DNA of 64,000 nt from Nitratidesulfovibrio sp. SRB-5 (GTDB lineage: Bacteria > Desulfobacterota > Desulfovibrionia > Desulfovibrionales > Desulfovibrionaceae): the NCBI RefSeq assembly GCF_019931275.1, contig NZ_JAIOTY010000001.1, positions 1,116,001 through 1,180,000 on the forward strand, read 5' to 3'. A program made the translations under genes and the position numbers. The notes beneath the pieces were generated by a model that searched no databases, had not been told where the DNA came from, and saw only the letters and a list, made by a program, of their open reading frames with translations. This document shows positions 1 to 7,493 of the stretch, one piece after another; position 1 is the first letter of the stretch; the number at the start of each line of letters is the position of its first letter.

Positions 1-954
1 GCGCACCTCACCGGTGACGGCCCAGCCGCCGGGCCGCGCCCACGACAGCAGGTCGCGCGAGAGGGAGGCGGGCAGCAGCCCCTTTTCCGCCAGCAGGTCA
101 TGCTGGGCGCGAGTGAGCGGGCGGGCCTGCCATTCCGACGAACTGGCGGGCATGTAGGGCCACAGGTCGCGCGGGATTTCCACCAGGCAGTAAGCGCCGG
201 GGTATTCGCGCACGTTGCGCGCGGCCAGAAAGAAGTCCGGTCCCATGCCGGTGGCGGCGGGGATGATGTCGGTGCCCAGCAGCATGCGGTTGCTGTCGGT
301 CAGGCGGCGCAGACGCAGGTATTCGTCGTCCGTGCCTGCCGCCTCGGAAAAGCCGTGCTGGATGGTGTCGTCGCCGGTCAGGGTGGCGCTGCGGTCGTAG
401 GCCCAGATGGCCCCGGCGCCGCCGGAGGGCGCGACGTACAGCCCGCGCGCTCCCGTGCGGCGCAGCAGTTCCTGCGTTCTGGGCTGGGCCAGGATGGCGA
501 AGGCCGAAGGCGTGCCGTCGGCGATGAGCGCCATGGGGTGCACCAGCAGCCAGGTATCGGCGGCGCGCAGCAGGTTGTCCGGGTCGGGCGGCAGCGAAGG
601 AGAGCGCCAGCCCAGCTGGCTGCCGGAGACCACGCGCGAAAGTTCCGCCCCGGCCCCCAGCAGCGACTGCTTTTCCAGCCACTGCATATAGCCGGGGTCC
701 GCCCGGGTGACCGAGGGGCCTTGCGGCAACAGCAACGATTTCTGTTTGGCCTGAGGTGCCCCGCACCCTGTCAGGAGCAGGCCGAGGGCCAGACCCAGCA
801 CCAGGTGCAGTACCATGCCCGGAACAGGGGCGGCGGGCTGCATGGCCGAACGGCTGGGCGCGGCAGCGGCGCGCGGAAGGCCGGATTGCGGAAGGATTGC
901 GGGCAGGCTGCGGAGCATCAGGGCAATGGTGCGGAGCGCGGCGCGGTTCGGCAT
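1..954 (-). CDS. Exported lipoprotein, 3' part missing; possible glycoside-hydrolase-like fold
   Basis: The frame is open from an ATG at 954 to the window edge (318 codons, no stop), so the C-terminus lies outside. The start is fixed by AAGGAGA a few bases upstream. A long N-terminal stretch of about 46 residues precedes a hydrophobic segment ending in the lipobox LLLTGC, with the lipidated Cys at about residue 64. An internal ATG at 816 would give a shorter signal peptide but has no ribosome-binding site. The mature part, with phrases such as GARGLYVAPSGGAGAIWAYD and LLGTDIIPAATGMGPDFFLA, faintly recalls alpha-amylase-superfamily barrels. That is only an impression and the function is unknown. 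Export and lipidation are well supported. Confidence 0.72.
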   Translation of the reverse strand, partial: MPNRAALRTIALMLRSLPAILPQSGLPRAAAAPSRSAMQPAAPVPGMVLHLVLGLALGLLLTGCGAPQAKQKSLLLPQGPSVTRADPGYMQWLEKQSLLGAGAELSRVVSGSQLGWRSPSLPPDPDNLLRAADTWLLVHPMALIADGTPSAFAILAQPRTQELLRRTGARGLYVAPSGGAGAIWAYDRSATLTGDDTIQHGFSEAAGTDDEYLRLRRLTDSNRMLLGTDIIPAATGMGPDFFLAARNVREYPGAYCLVEIPRDLWPYMPASSSEWQARPLTRAQHDLLAEKGLLPASLSRDLLSWARPGGWAVTGEVR

Positions 955-1112
955 GCAAGTCTCCTTTATCATGCCGACATTACAGGGGGGCGGGGGGGCT
1001 GTCAAAGGCGGTATTGCGGTCATGCCACGCCATTTTCGCTTTACACGCGGCGTGAAGCGGGGCAAACCGGCACCTGTGGCCATTCGGGCCACGGAGTACA
1101 GGGAGGATCTTC

Positions 1113-1937
1113 ATGCCGTTTTTCGAAGTGGACGCGCAGAAATGCAAGCGCGACAACATCTGTATCGACGAATGCCCCATCCGCATCCTGATCGCCGACA
1201 AGGAAACGGGCGTGGCCAAGATGCGCCAGGGCGCCGAGGATGCCTGCATCCGCTGCGGCCATTGCGTGGCCGTCTGTCCGAGCGGGGCGGTGCGCCTTGA
1301 GGGCATGCCCTTCGACGAATTCGTCCCCGTCCGCCGCGAACTGGCCATCGAGGCCGACGCGGCGGAACAGTTCCTGCGCGGGCGCCGCTCCATCCGCACG
1401 TTCAAGGAGCAGCCGGTGGAGCACGACGTGCTGGCCCGGATCATGGACACCGTGCGCTGGGCACCCACCGCCAGCCACCGCCAGCCGGTGCGCTGGGTGA
1501 TGGTGGAAGACCCCGCCCGTACCCGTGAAATCGCCAGCCTGATCATCGACTGGATGATGTACCTGCGCGAACACGACCCCGAAATCGCCAAGCGCCACAA
1601 CGTGGCCGGGCTGATCGCCGGGTCGCGCAAGGGCGTGGACCTGGTGCTGCGCGGCGCGCCGCACATCGCCGTGGCCTGCTGCGACGGCGGGGCCACCTGG
1701 CCCGCCGTGGATTCGGCCATTGCCCTCACCTATCTGGAACTGGCCGCCCATGCCCACGGCGTGGGTGCCTGCTGGGGCGGGTACTTCACCTACGCGGCCA
1801 ACGCCTATGCCCCCCTGCGCGAACTGCTGGGCCTTGGCGAGGACGAGCGGGTGCAGGGCGCGCAGATGCTGGGGTATGCGAAGTATCGGTATCGCCGGTT
1901 GCCGTGGCGGAAGCCGCTCCCCGTCACCTGGAAATAA
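1113..1937 (+). CDS. Ferredoxin-nitroreductase fusion protein
   Basis: This 274-residue protein has an N-terminal ferredoxin-type domain (residues 1-65). It carries Cys11, Cys17 and Cys21-Pro, then the classical set Cys45-x2-Cys48-x2-Cys51-x3-Cys55-Pro. A nitroreductase domain (about 80-270) follows, opening with RRSIRTFKEQPV and APTASHRQPVRW, typical FMN-binding segments of the family. Family knowledge: such enzymes reduce nitro groups, quinones or flavins with two electrons. Inference: the attached Fe-S domain would let reduced ferredoxin supply electrons instead of NAD(P)H, which suits an anaerobe. GGGAGGA precedes the ATG. The gene stands alone and two family-A hairpins follow its stop. 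The substrate cannot be told from sequence. Confidence 0.9.
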   Translation: MPFFEVDAQKCKRDNICIDECPIRILIADKETGVAKMRQGAEDACIRCGHCVAVCPSGAVRLEGMPFDEFVPVRRELAIEADAAEQFLRGRRSIRTFKEQPVEHDVLARIMDTVRWAPTASHRQPVRWVMVEDPARTREIASLIIDWMMYLREHDPEIAKRHNVAGLIAGSRKGVDLVLRGAPHIAVACCDGGATWPAVDSAIALTYLELAAHAHGVGACWGGYFTYAANAYAPLRELLGLGEDERVQGAQMLGYAKYRYRRLPWRKPLPVTWK

Positions 1938-1969
1938 CCCCCGCGAGAATCGCGGGCGCTGACGGCGTC

Positions 1970-2031
1970 AAAACCGGTTTCCGCTCGGGTCATGTACCGA
2001 AGAGTACACTCCCCTCGCGGAAACCGGTTTT
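1970..2031 (+). terminator. Family-A gene-end hairpin, copy 1
   Basis: A perfect 15-bp stem (1970-1984 with 2017-2031) is followed by TTCC. It encloses a 32-nt apex (1985-2016) containing GGTCA-TGTAC-CGAAGA-GTACA-CTCCCC. The inner TGTAC/GTACA forms a 5-bp stem with a 6-nt loop. It follows the nitroreductase gene in the sense orientation. The apex differs from copies 2 and 3 at one base only, while the outer stem sequence is entirely different. Confidence 0.8.
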
Positions 2032-2104
2032 TCCTTGTCTTCGCCGCGCGCTTCTCGCGGGGGTGCCGCTGGCCGCGCGGATCGCGGGCGGTTGCTGCGT
2101 CAAG

Positions 2105-2176
2105 CACCGTTTCCGCTCTGCTGGCCGCTCGGGTCATGTACCAAAGAGTACACTCCCCTCGCGGAAATGGCGTTTT
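2105..2176 (+). terminator. Family-A gene-end hairpin, copy 2
   Basis: The outer stem TTTCCGC (2110-2116) pairs with GCGGAAA (2161-2167), with weaker pairing beyond. The 32-nt apex at 2129-2160 is the same as that of copy 3. An extra 12 nt sits between the left arm and the apex, so this copy looks partly degenerate. It shares flanks with copy 1: GCGTCAA upstream and TTTTCCTTG downstream. Confidence 0.7.
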
Positions 2177-2255
2177 CCTTGCCCTCGCCGCACGCTGCGC
2201 ACGGCCAGAAGGCCGTGATTTGACGCGCGGTTGGAAAGAATGAAGAAATGAAGTC

Positions 2256-2282
2256 GCCCCGACCGGAAGTTCCGGTCGGGGC
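2256..2282. terminator. Perfect 13-bp hairpin in the convergent spacer
   Basis: GCCCCGACCGGAA (2256-2268) pairs exactly with 2270-2282, leaving a tight loop. The rightward side continues GGTTGTCATTTG, which is moderately T-rich. It is a simple intrinsic-terminator-like structure that could serve either converging gene. It has no conserved apex. Confidence 0.65.
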
Positions 2283-2455
2283 GGTTGTCATTTGAAAACG
2301 AGAAAGAATGTAAATTGCCTCCAGGCATGGTCGGCAGGCGGAGCGGTGTTGTCCGAGGACAAGGAAAACGGCGATGCAGCGAGGGGAGGCTTCGGTATTT
2401 CTTGCAGCGGCTATACCCGACAAACGGCAGGATTTGGCCCGGCACGCAAGGAAAG

Positions 2456-2511
2456 CGGCCCCGGCGCGAGGGGAGTGTACTCTTTGGTACATGACCCGAG
2501 CGCCGGGGCCG
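2456..2511 (-). terminator. Family-A gene-end hairpin, copy 3
   Basis: A perfect 12-bp stem (2456-2467 with 2500-2511) encloses a 32-nt apex (2468-2499) that, read on the minus strand, matches copy 2. It sits 36 bp beyond the stop of the minus-strand chemoreceptor gene and reads in that gene's direction. The usual GCGTCAAA and TTTCCTTG flanks are present. Confidence 0.8.
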
Positions 2512-2547
2512 TTTGACGCAGTGGTCGCGGCCAAGGCCCGCCGTTTG

Positions 2548-4968
2548 TCAGCGCATGCGTGCCATGACGGATCGCAGCGCCTCCGCCTGCTCCGCCAGCG
2601 CGGCCACGGCCCGCGCGGCCTCGCGCATGGCGTCCACGGTCTCGCCGGAGATGCGGTCCACCTCGCCGGTCGCCCGGCTGATTTCCTCGCTGGCGGCGGA
2701 TTGCTGGGCCGCGGCGGTGGCAATGGCCCGCACCCTGTCGGCGGTTGTCACGGCAATGGTGACGATGTGCTGCAAGGTCTGGCCGGAGGCCCCGGCCAGT
2801 TCTGCGGAGCGGCCCACGTTGCGGGCGGCGTTTTCCGTGGCCTCCAGGTTGCGGGCGGCCCCGGCTCGGATGCGCGTGACGGCCTCGCCCACCTCGCGGG
2901 TGGCGCCCATGGTCTTTTCGGCCAGCTTGCGCACCTCGTCGGCAACGACGGCGAATCCGCGTCCGGCGTCACCGGCGCGGGCCGCCTCGATGGCGGCGTT
3001 CAGCGCCAGCAGGTTGGTCTGGTCGGCGATGTCCGAAATCACGTCCATGATCCGGCCAATGCCCTCCACCTGCGTGCCCAGTTCGCGCATGTCGGTGCGC
3101 AGGGCCTCTGCGTCGGCGGCCACGGCGGTGCTGGCGGCCACGGACTCGCGGGTGATGGAGGCGCCGTCCTCGGCCTTTGCGCGGGCTTCGTCGGCGCTGG
3201 CGGCGGCCTCGTCGGCGGCGCGGGCCACCTCGACCACCGATGCGTTCATCTGGTCCATGGCGCTGGCGGCCTCGCCAGCGCGGGCCTTCTGCACGTCGGC
3301 CCCGCGTTCGGCCAGTTCCACCTGGCGGGCCAGCCCGGCGGCAGCCTCTGCCACCACCTGCGAGATGCGGTCCGCCTCGACGGCCACCTCGCTGATGAGG
3401 GTGTTCTTGGCTTCCATTTCCTGCTGGTGAGCCTTGATGTCCGTCAGGTCGGCGAAGATGGAGAAGGCGCCGATGAGGTTGCCGTCCAGGTCCAGCAAGG
3501 GCGCGGTATCCAGGCGGGTATGCACTGTGCCGCCGGTGCGGCGGGACAGGGTCAGCTCCGTGTTCAGGATGGCCCGGCGTTCGCGCATGCAGCGGCCAAC
3601 CACGGTGTCGCGCCCGGACTCGCCGTAGAAGAACAGGGCAACGTCGGCGCCCAGGTGTTCGTCCGGCGTGCCGGAAACCCCCAGCAGGTCCAGCATGGCC
3701 TGGTTCACGTAGCTGATGCGGCCATCGGTATCCACCACGTAGCTCGGCATGGTCATGCCGCGCAGGATGCCGTTGGAAAAGCCCAGGCGGTGCTTGATCT
3801 CGGCCACCATGGCCCGCACGCCGCCGATGGTGCGCCCGATGTCGTCGTCGGCCAGGTAGTCGATGGCCGCGTCATAGTTGCCCTTGGCCACTTCCGCCGT
3901 GAAGCGGCGCAGGGTGCCCAGCGGGCGCGACACGGTGCGCAGCAGGCCGAACACGAAGACCAGGGCCACGCCCAGCGCCACCACGGCGATGACGGCGGCG
4001 CTCTGCAAGAGGTGCGCATCCAGCCCGTGCACCATTTCCGTGCGGGTCATGCGCACGGCCACGCGCCAGTCCCACGGTTCGAAATGGCGCACGTAGGCGC
4101 GCATGGGCACGCCGTCCATGGTATAGTCCACGGGGCCATCCTTCACGCCCTTGAAGAAGGGGCCGATGTCCGCCTCTTCAAGCGTCTTGCCGCGCAGCGT
4201 GGGATGGTGGAGGATCATGCCCGAGGCGTCGTAGACAAAGGCGTAGCCCGCACCGGCCACGCGCACCTTGTCCATCATTTCGGCAAGCTGCGGCGTGCGG
4301 ATGGGGCGGCCCACGAAAATGACGGCGATGATGGCGCCGTCTTCGTCGCGCACGGGCTTGTAGGCGGTAATGTACCAGTCATTCACCACGAAGGCGCGGC
4401 CAGAGTAGGTCTGCCCCCCCATGACCGCCTTGTAGACGGGGCTGTCTTCCGGAATATAGGTACCCACGGCGCGCTGGCCGTCCGCCGTGCGCACGTTGGT
4501 GGCAATGCGCACCAGCTTGCCGGGCAGCACCTGGAACAGGGTGGCGGCGCCGCCCGCCATCTGCTGCACGCGGTCGACCACCTCGTTGTTGTCGCGCATG
4601 GGCTTGCGGCCAAGCAGGGAATACTGGAACAGGCCGGGCATTTCGACCGTTTCCTTCTGCTTGGTGAGCTGGTTGACCACGTCGACCTTCTGCATGTCGT
4701 TTTTGCGCACCATCAGCGGGCCATCGGCCAGCAGTTGCGATTCGAACAGCGCAAGGTCGGAGGTGACCTTTTCCTGCGTGATGGCGTGCTGCATCTCGAT
4801 GGTGGAGACAAGATTGTCCGTGGCGGACTTCAGGTTGAGCTGCCCGAGGTCCACCAGGTCGCCCCGCACGACGATGGTGAGCACGATGGCCATGAAGGCC
4901 ACGGTGCTTGCCACGATGACGGCGCTGCCCAGGTAGAATTTGGTGCTGAAACGCATCCGCTGGAACAT
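2548..4968 (-). CDS. Methyl-accepting chemotaxis protein (Cache, HAMP, PAS, MCP signalling domain)
   Basis: An 806-residue transmembrane chemoreceptor. TM1 is at about residues 10-34 and a periplasmic Cache-type sensor at about 40-305. TM2 is at 321-344, HAMP at 345-395 and a cytoplasmic PAS at about 400-510. The MCP signalling hairpin is at about 530-800, with the conserved tip around [18 protein letters not shown] at 649-666. The start [11 protein letters not shown] is preferred to an ATG 41 codons upstream because it places TM1 at the N-terminus and has GGGGGG just upstream. Family role: ligand-dependent control of the CheA kinase and so of motility. The added PAS suggests a second, internal redox or energy input. 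No che gene is adjacent. The ligand cannot be inferred. Confidence 0.93.
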   Translation of the reverse strand: MFQRMRFSTKFYLGSAVIVASTVAFMAIVLTIVVRGDLVDLGQLNLKSATDNLVSTIEMQHAITQEKVTSDLALFESQLLADGPLMVRKNDMQKVDVVNQLTKQKETVEMPGLFQYSLLGRKPMRDNNEVVDRVQQMAGGAATLFQVLPGKLVRIATNVRTADGQRAVGTYIPEDSPVYKAVMGGQTYSGRAFVVNDWYITAYKPVRDEDGAIIAVIFVGRPIRTPQLAEMMDKVRVAGAGYAFVYDASGMILHHPTLRGKTLEEADIGPFFKGVKDGPVDYTMDGVPMRAYVRHFEPWDWRVAVRMTRTEMVHGLDAHLLQSAAVIAVVALGVALVFVFGLLRTVSRPLGTLRRFTAEVAKGNYDAAIDYLADDDIGRTIGGVRAMVAEIKHRLGFSNGILRGMTMPSYVVDTDGRISYVNQAMLDLLGVSGTPDEHLGADVALFFYGESGRDTVVGRCMRERRAILNTELTLSRRTGGTVHTRLDTAPLLDLDGNLIGAFSIFADLTDIKAHQQEMEAKNTLISEVAVEADRISQVVAEAAAGLARQVELAERGADVQKARAGEAASAMDQMNASVVEVARAADEAAASADEARAKAEDGASITRESVAASTAVAADAEALRTDMRELGTQVEGIGRIMDVISDIADQTNLLALNAAIEAARAGDAGRGFAVVADEVRKLAEKTMGATREVGEAVTRIRAGAARNLEATENAARNVGRSAELAGASGQTLQHIVTIAVTTADRVRAIATAAAQQSAASEEISRATGEVDRISGETVDAMREAARAVAALAEQAEALRSVMARMR

Positions 4969-5135
4969 GAACCCCCCAAGGCTGATGGGGGCCGCAAGAC
5001 GTTGCCACGCAAGAACGCCGCGTGGACGGAATACGGCCCCGGTGTGAAACGAGTGTGTCTGGCTCTGTGAGTGTTGGATAGTGTTAATCAAAGAAGCTTC
5101 GAAATCAACATGATATATTAAGAAAGGAGTACGGA

Positions 5136-5678
5136 ATGAGCGGAAGCACAGGGAAGGACAGGTTCGATACCTCCGGGTTCGTCATGCGCAAACAGGACGT
5201 GGGCGATGCCAACGCGACAATGACCGTGTCGCGCGTGGGGCGCAGGCCCCCCTTCGACCCGGCGGCGGAGCGCATCGTGATCCTGGGGTTGCCGGGCAGC
5301 GGCAGGCGGCAACTGGCGGAGTTGGTGGCGCAACGTTTCGGCATGCAGGCGGCCACGCCCGATGACGACGCCGCGCCCGAGGTGGTGACGGAGCTGTGCT
5401 GCCGCACCGGCCTGGTGCTGGCGGCACCCGTTTCCGCCGTGCGCGACGAATATCTGCGGGCCTGCCTGCGCGACGGGGCGCGGGTGTTCTACATGATGAC
5501 CAATCCGGTGCGGCTGGCCGCGGAACTGGAGCTTTCCGGCGAGGTGGGCGAAAAGTTCTGCCGCGAGGCGCTGGAACTGGAAACCCTGAGCATGGGTGTG
5601 CTGCACTTTCTGCTGCCGGACGGAAGAACGCCGGAGCAACTGGTGGTCAACGTGTGCGAGAGCCTGGGGGTGGCCTGA
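5136..5678 (+). CDS. Degenerate shikimate-kinase-like P-loop protein
   Basis: A 180-residue protein with a convincing start (AAAGGAG six bases before the ATG). After about 45 polar residues comes a P-loop-like turn, [11 protein letters not shown], inside a fold order resembling shikimate kinase: ILGLPGSG, then [11 protein letters not shown], then [14 protein letters not shown]. The invariant Walker-A Lys is Arg and the following Ser/Thr is Gln, so ordinary ATP hydrolysis is doubtful. The C-terminal half ([20 protein letters not shown]) is unfamiliar. It may be a pseudo-kinase or a nucleotide-sensing protein. It stands alone, divergent from the chemoreceptor, and ends 3 bp from the convergent transferase gene. 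The gene is sure, the function is not. Confidence 0.75.
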   Translation: MSGSTGKDRFDTSGFVMRKQDVGDANATMTVSRVGRRPPFDPAAERIVILGLPGSGRRQLAELVAQRFGMQAATPDDDAAPEVVTELCCRTGLVLAAPVSAVRDEYLRACLRDGARVFYMMTNPVRLAAELELSGEVGEKFCREALELETLSMGVLHFLLPDGRTPEQLVVNVCESLGVA

Positions 5679-5681
5679 GCA

Positions 5682-7301
5682 TCACCACGCGGCCACGCAG
5701 CCGTCGCCGCGCGGGTCTGCCGCGCCTTCCAGCGTGCCGTCGGGGTGGCGGACGATGCCACCGGCATGGCCCATGACCGGATCGTAGTCGTCCACCATGC
5801 GCACGGGGTGCCCGGCGGCGCGCAGCGCATCGGCAACATCCGGGGCGATGCGGCTCTCCAGCCGCAGATGCACGGCGTCGTCGCCCCAGGTCCGGCCCAG
5901 CAGCCAGCGCGGTGCGCTGACGGCCCGTTGCAGCGGCTGGCCGAAGACCACGTGGCGGGTGAACACGGCGGCCTGGGTCTGGGGTTGGCCCTCGCCGCCC
6001 ATGGTGCCGTATGGCATGACCCTGCCGTCGGCCAGCAGGGCCATGGCCGGGTTCAGGGTATGGAACGGCTTGCGGCGGGGGGCCAGCGCGGCAGGGCTGC
6101 CCGCCTGTAGGGAAAAGCCGCAGCCCCGGTTCTGCCAGGTGATGCCGGTACGCGGCAGAACCACGCCGGAGCCGAATTCGAAGTAGATGCTCTGGATGCA
6201 ACTGACGGCGCGCCCCTGTGCGTCCACGGCGCCCAGCCACACCGTGTCGCCGCCGGAGGGCGGCGCGGGCCACGGCAGGGCGCGGGCCATGTCCACGTCG
6301 CGGGCAAGGGCGTCCAGCCGGTCGGGGCGCAGGGGGTCCGTTGCAGAGCCGGGCGCAGGGTACGGGGCGTGGTCGGGATCACCCACAAGGCCGTCGCGCA
6401 TCCGGAAGGCGCGCTTGGTGGCCTCCACCACGGCGTGGATATGGGCGAAGGTTTCGGGTTCGATGGCGGCACCCGCATCGCGCAACCGTTCGAAGATGCC
6501 GAGGATGCACAGCGATGCCACCCCCTGCGAGGGCGGCGGCAGGTTGAACACCTGCCCGTGCGGCAGGCGCAGGGACAGCGGGGTGACCAGCGCCGCGCGA
6601 TGGTCCGCGAGGTCCGCCGCGGTGAGGGGCGAGCCCGCTTCGGCAAGGTCCGCGGCCATGGCGGCGGCCACCCGGCCTCGATAGAAGTCGTCCAGCCCGC
6701 GTGTGCCCAGCGTATGCAGGGTGTCGGCCAGGGCGGGCAGGCGCAGGGTGCTGCCTTCCGGCGGGCAGATGCCGTCCGGCAGGAACTGTGCGGCAAAGCC
6801 GGGTTGCGCGGCCAGCGCTTCCATGTTGTCGCGCACCAGCGCGTGGTGCCCGGCGGTGACGGCAACGCCGTGCCGGGCGTGCCACTGCGCTTCTTCCAGC
6901 AGGCGGGGCAGGGGCAGGGCCGGACCCCAGGCGCGGGCGTGCTCCAGCGCCGCCGCCCAGCCGGATACTGCCCCGGCCACGGTGATGGCGGCCAGCGGGC
7001 CGCGCCGGGGAATCTGGTGCGTATGCCCCGCCGCGCGCAGCAGGTCCGGGGTTACCGCCGCGCCGGAGCGTCCGCTGGCGTCGATGCCCACGGGCGCGGG
7101 AGCGCCGGGTTCGTGAATCAGCCAGAAGCCGTCGCCGCCAAGGCCGGTCATGTGCGGATAGGCGGCGCACAGGGTGGCGGCTGCGGCCACCACGGCTTCC
7201 ACGGCGTTGCCGCCCTCGCGCAGGATGGCCAGACCCGCCTGCGAGGCGAGATGGTGGGGGGTGACGACCATGCCCCTGCGGGCGCGCGGCGTGTGCAGCA
7301 T
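5682..7301 (-). CDS. Gamma-glutamyltransferase-family Ntn hydrolase
   Basis: A 539-residue protein of the gamma-glutamyltransferase superfamily. The start is chosen at MLHTPRARRG because AAGGAG lies 7 bases upstream. Family landmarks are GGNAVEAVVAAAATL (about residue 30), MTGLGGDGFW (about 51) and a candidate autocatalytic nucleophile Thr353 in GGDTVWLGAVD, which would split the chain into large and small subunits. YGTMGGEGQPQTQ lies in the small subunit. No signal peptide is visible, so it is probably cytoplasmic. That fits the amidase-like branch of the family (oxamate amidohydrolase or acylase type) as well as glutathione hydrolysis. It lies downstream of the ycaO-like gene, behind a family-C hairpin. 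Substrate unknown. Confidence 0.88.
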   Translation of the reverse strand: MLHTPRARRGMVVTPHHLASQAGLAILREGGNAVEAVVAAAATLCAAYPHMTGLGGDGFWLIHEPGAPAPVGIDASGRSGAAVTPDLLRAAGHTHQIPRRGPLAAITVAGAVSGWAAALEHARAWGPALPLPRLLEEAQWHARHGVAVTAGHHALVRDNMEALAAQPGFAAQFLPDGICPPEGSTLRLPALADTLHTLGTRGLDDFYRGRVAAAMAADLAEAGSPLTAADLADHRAALVTPLSLRLPHGQVFNLPPPSQGVASLCILGIFERLRDAGAAIEPETFAHIHAVVEATKRAFRMRDGLVGDPDHAPYPAPGSATDPLRPDRLDALARDVDMARALPWPAPPSGGDTVWLGAVDAQGRAVSCIQSIYFEFGSGVVLPRTGITWQNRGCGFSLQAGSPAALAPRRKPFHTLNPAMALLADGRVMPYGTMGGEGQPQTQAAVFTRHVVFGQPLQRAVSAPRWLLGRTWGDDAVHLRLESRIAPDVADALRAAGHPVRMVDDYDPVMGHAGGIVRHPDGTLEGAADPRGDGCVAAW

Positions 7302-7403
7302 GACCGGGCTCCTTGGCGTTGAAATTTCAACGGGCATCCGCTGTCGGCCATGCCGCCAGCCTGCCCGTCTGCGGCCTTGCGCCGCCTGCATCCACCCCTA
7401 CCA

Positions 7404-7474
7404 GAAAGTTTGAGGGAGGGGATGGGGGCCGGGGAAGGGGAGGGTACTTTTCAAAGTACCCTCCCCTTCCCCGG
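7404..7474 (-). terminator. Family-C gene-end module after the ycaO-like gene
   Basis: A perfect stem of at least 21 bp (7429-7449 with 7454-7474) starts 20 bp past the ycaO stop. It is followed, in the minus direction, by the conserved C-rich tail and CAAACTTTC (7404-7428). The same tail follows unrelated stems at seven other gene ends in the window. Confidence 0.8.
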
Positions 7475-7493
7475 TTCGTCTTCTCTCTTTCCC

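Larger units (their letters stand above)
1938..2547. other. 610-bp gene-free convergent spacer filled with hairpins
   Basis: The spacer lies between the convergent nitroreductase and chemoreceptor genes. It holds two family-A hairpins reading rightwards (1970-2031 and 2105-2176), one reading leftwards (2456-2511), a simple perfect hairpin (2256-2282) and a small 7-bp hairpin at 1940-1956. Open frames here merely run through the repeats, and none has a convincing ribosome-binding site. Confidence 0.8.

Noticed and set aside
100-1191. 363-codon plus-strand frame at the window start
   Set aside because: The minus strand holds a lipoprotein gene with signal peptide and ribosome-binding site, and the plus frame overlaps the real nitroreductase start.
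2374-5070. Nearly 900-codon plus-strand open frame over the chemoreceptor gene
   Set aside because: It is antisense to a complete MCP with clear domains, rich in His/Gly/Val as expected of a GC-rich shadow frame, and lacks a ribosome-binding site.
5084-5119. Extended -10 promoter TGATATATT before the P-loop gene
   Set aside because: It would place the transcription start inside the ribosome-binding site, and no -35 element lies at the right distance.
5136-5678. Naming the P-loop protein aroK
   Set aside because: The Walker lysine and shikimate-site residues are not there, so shikimate kinase activity is not supported.
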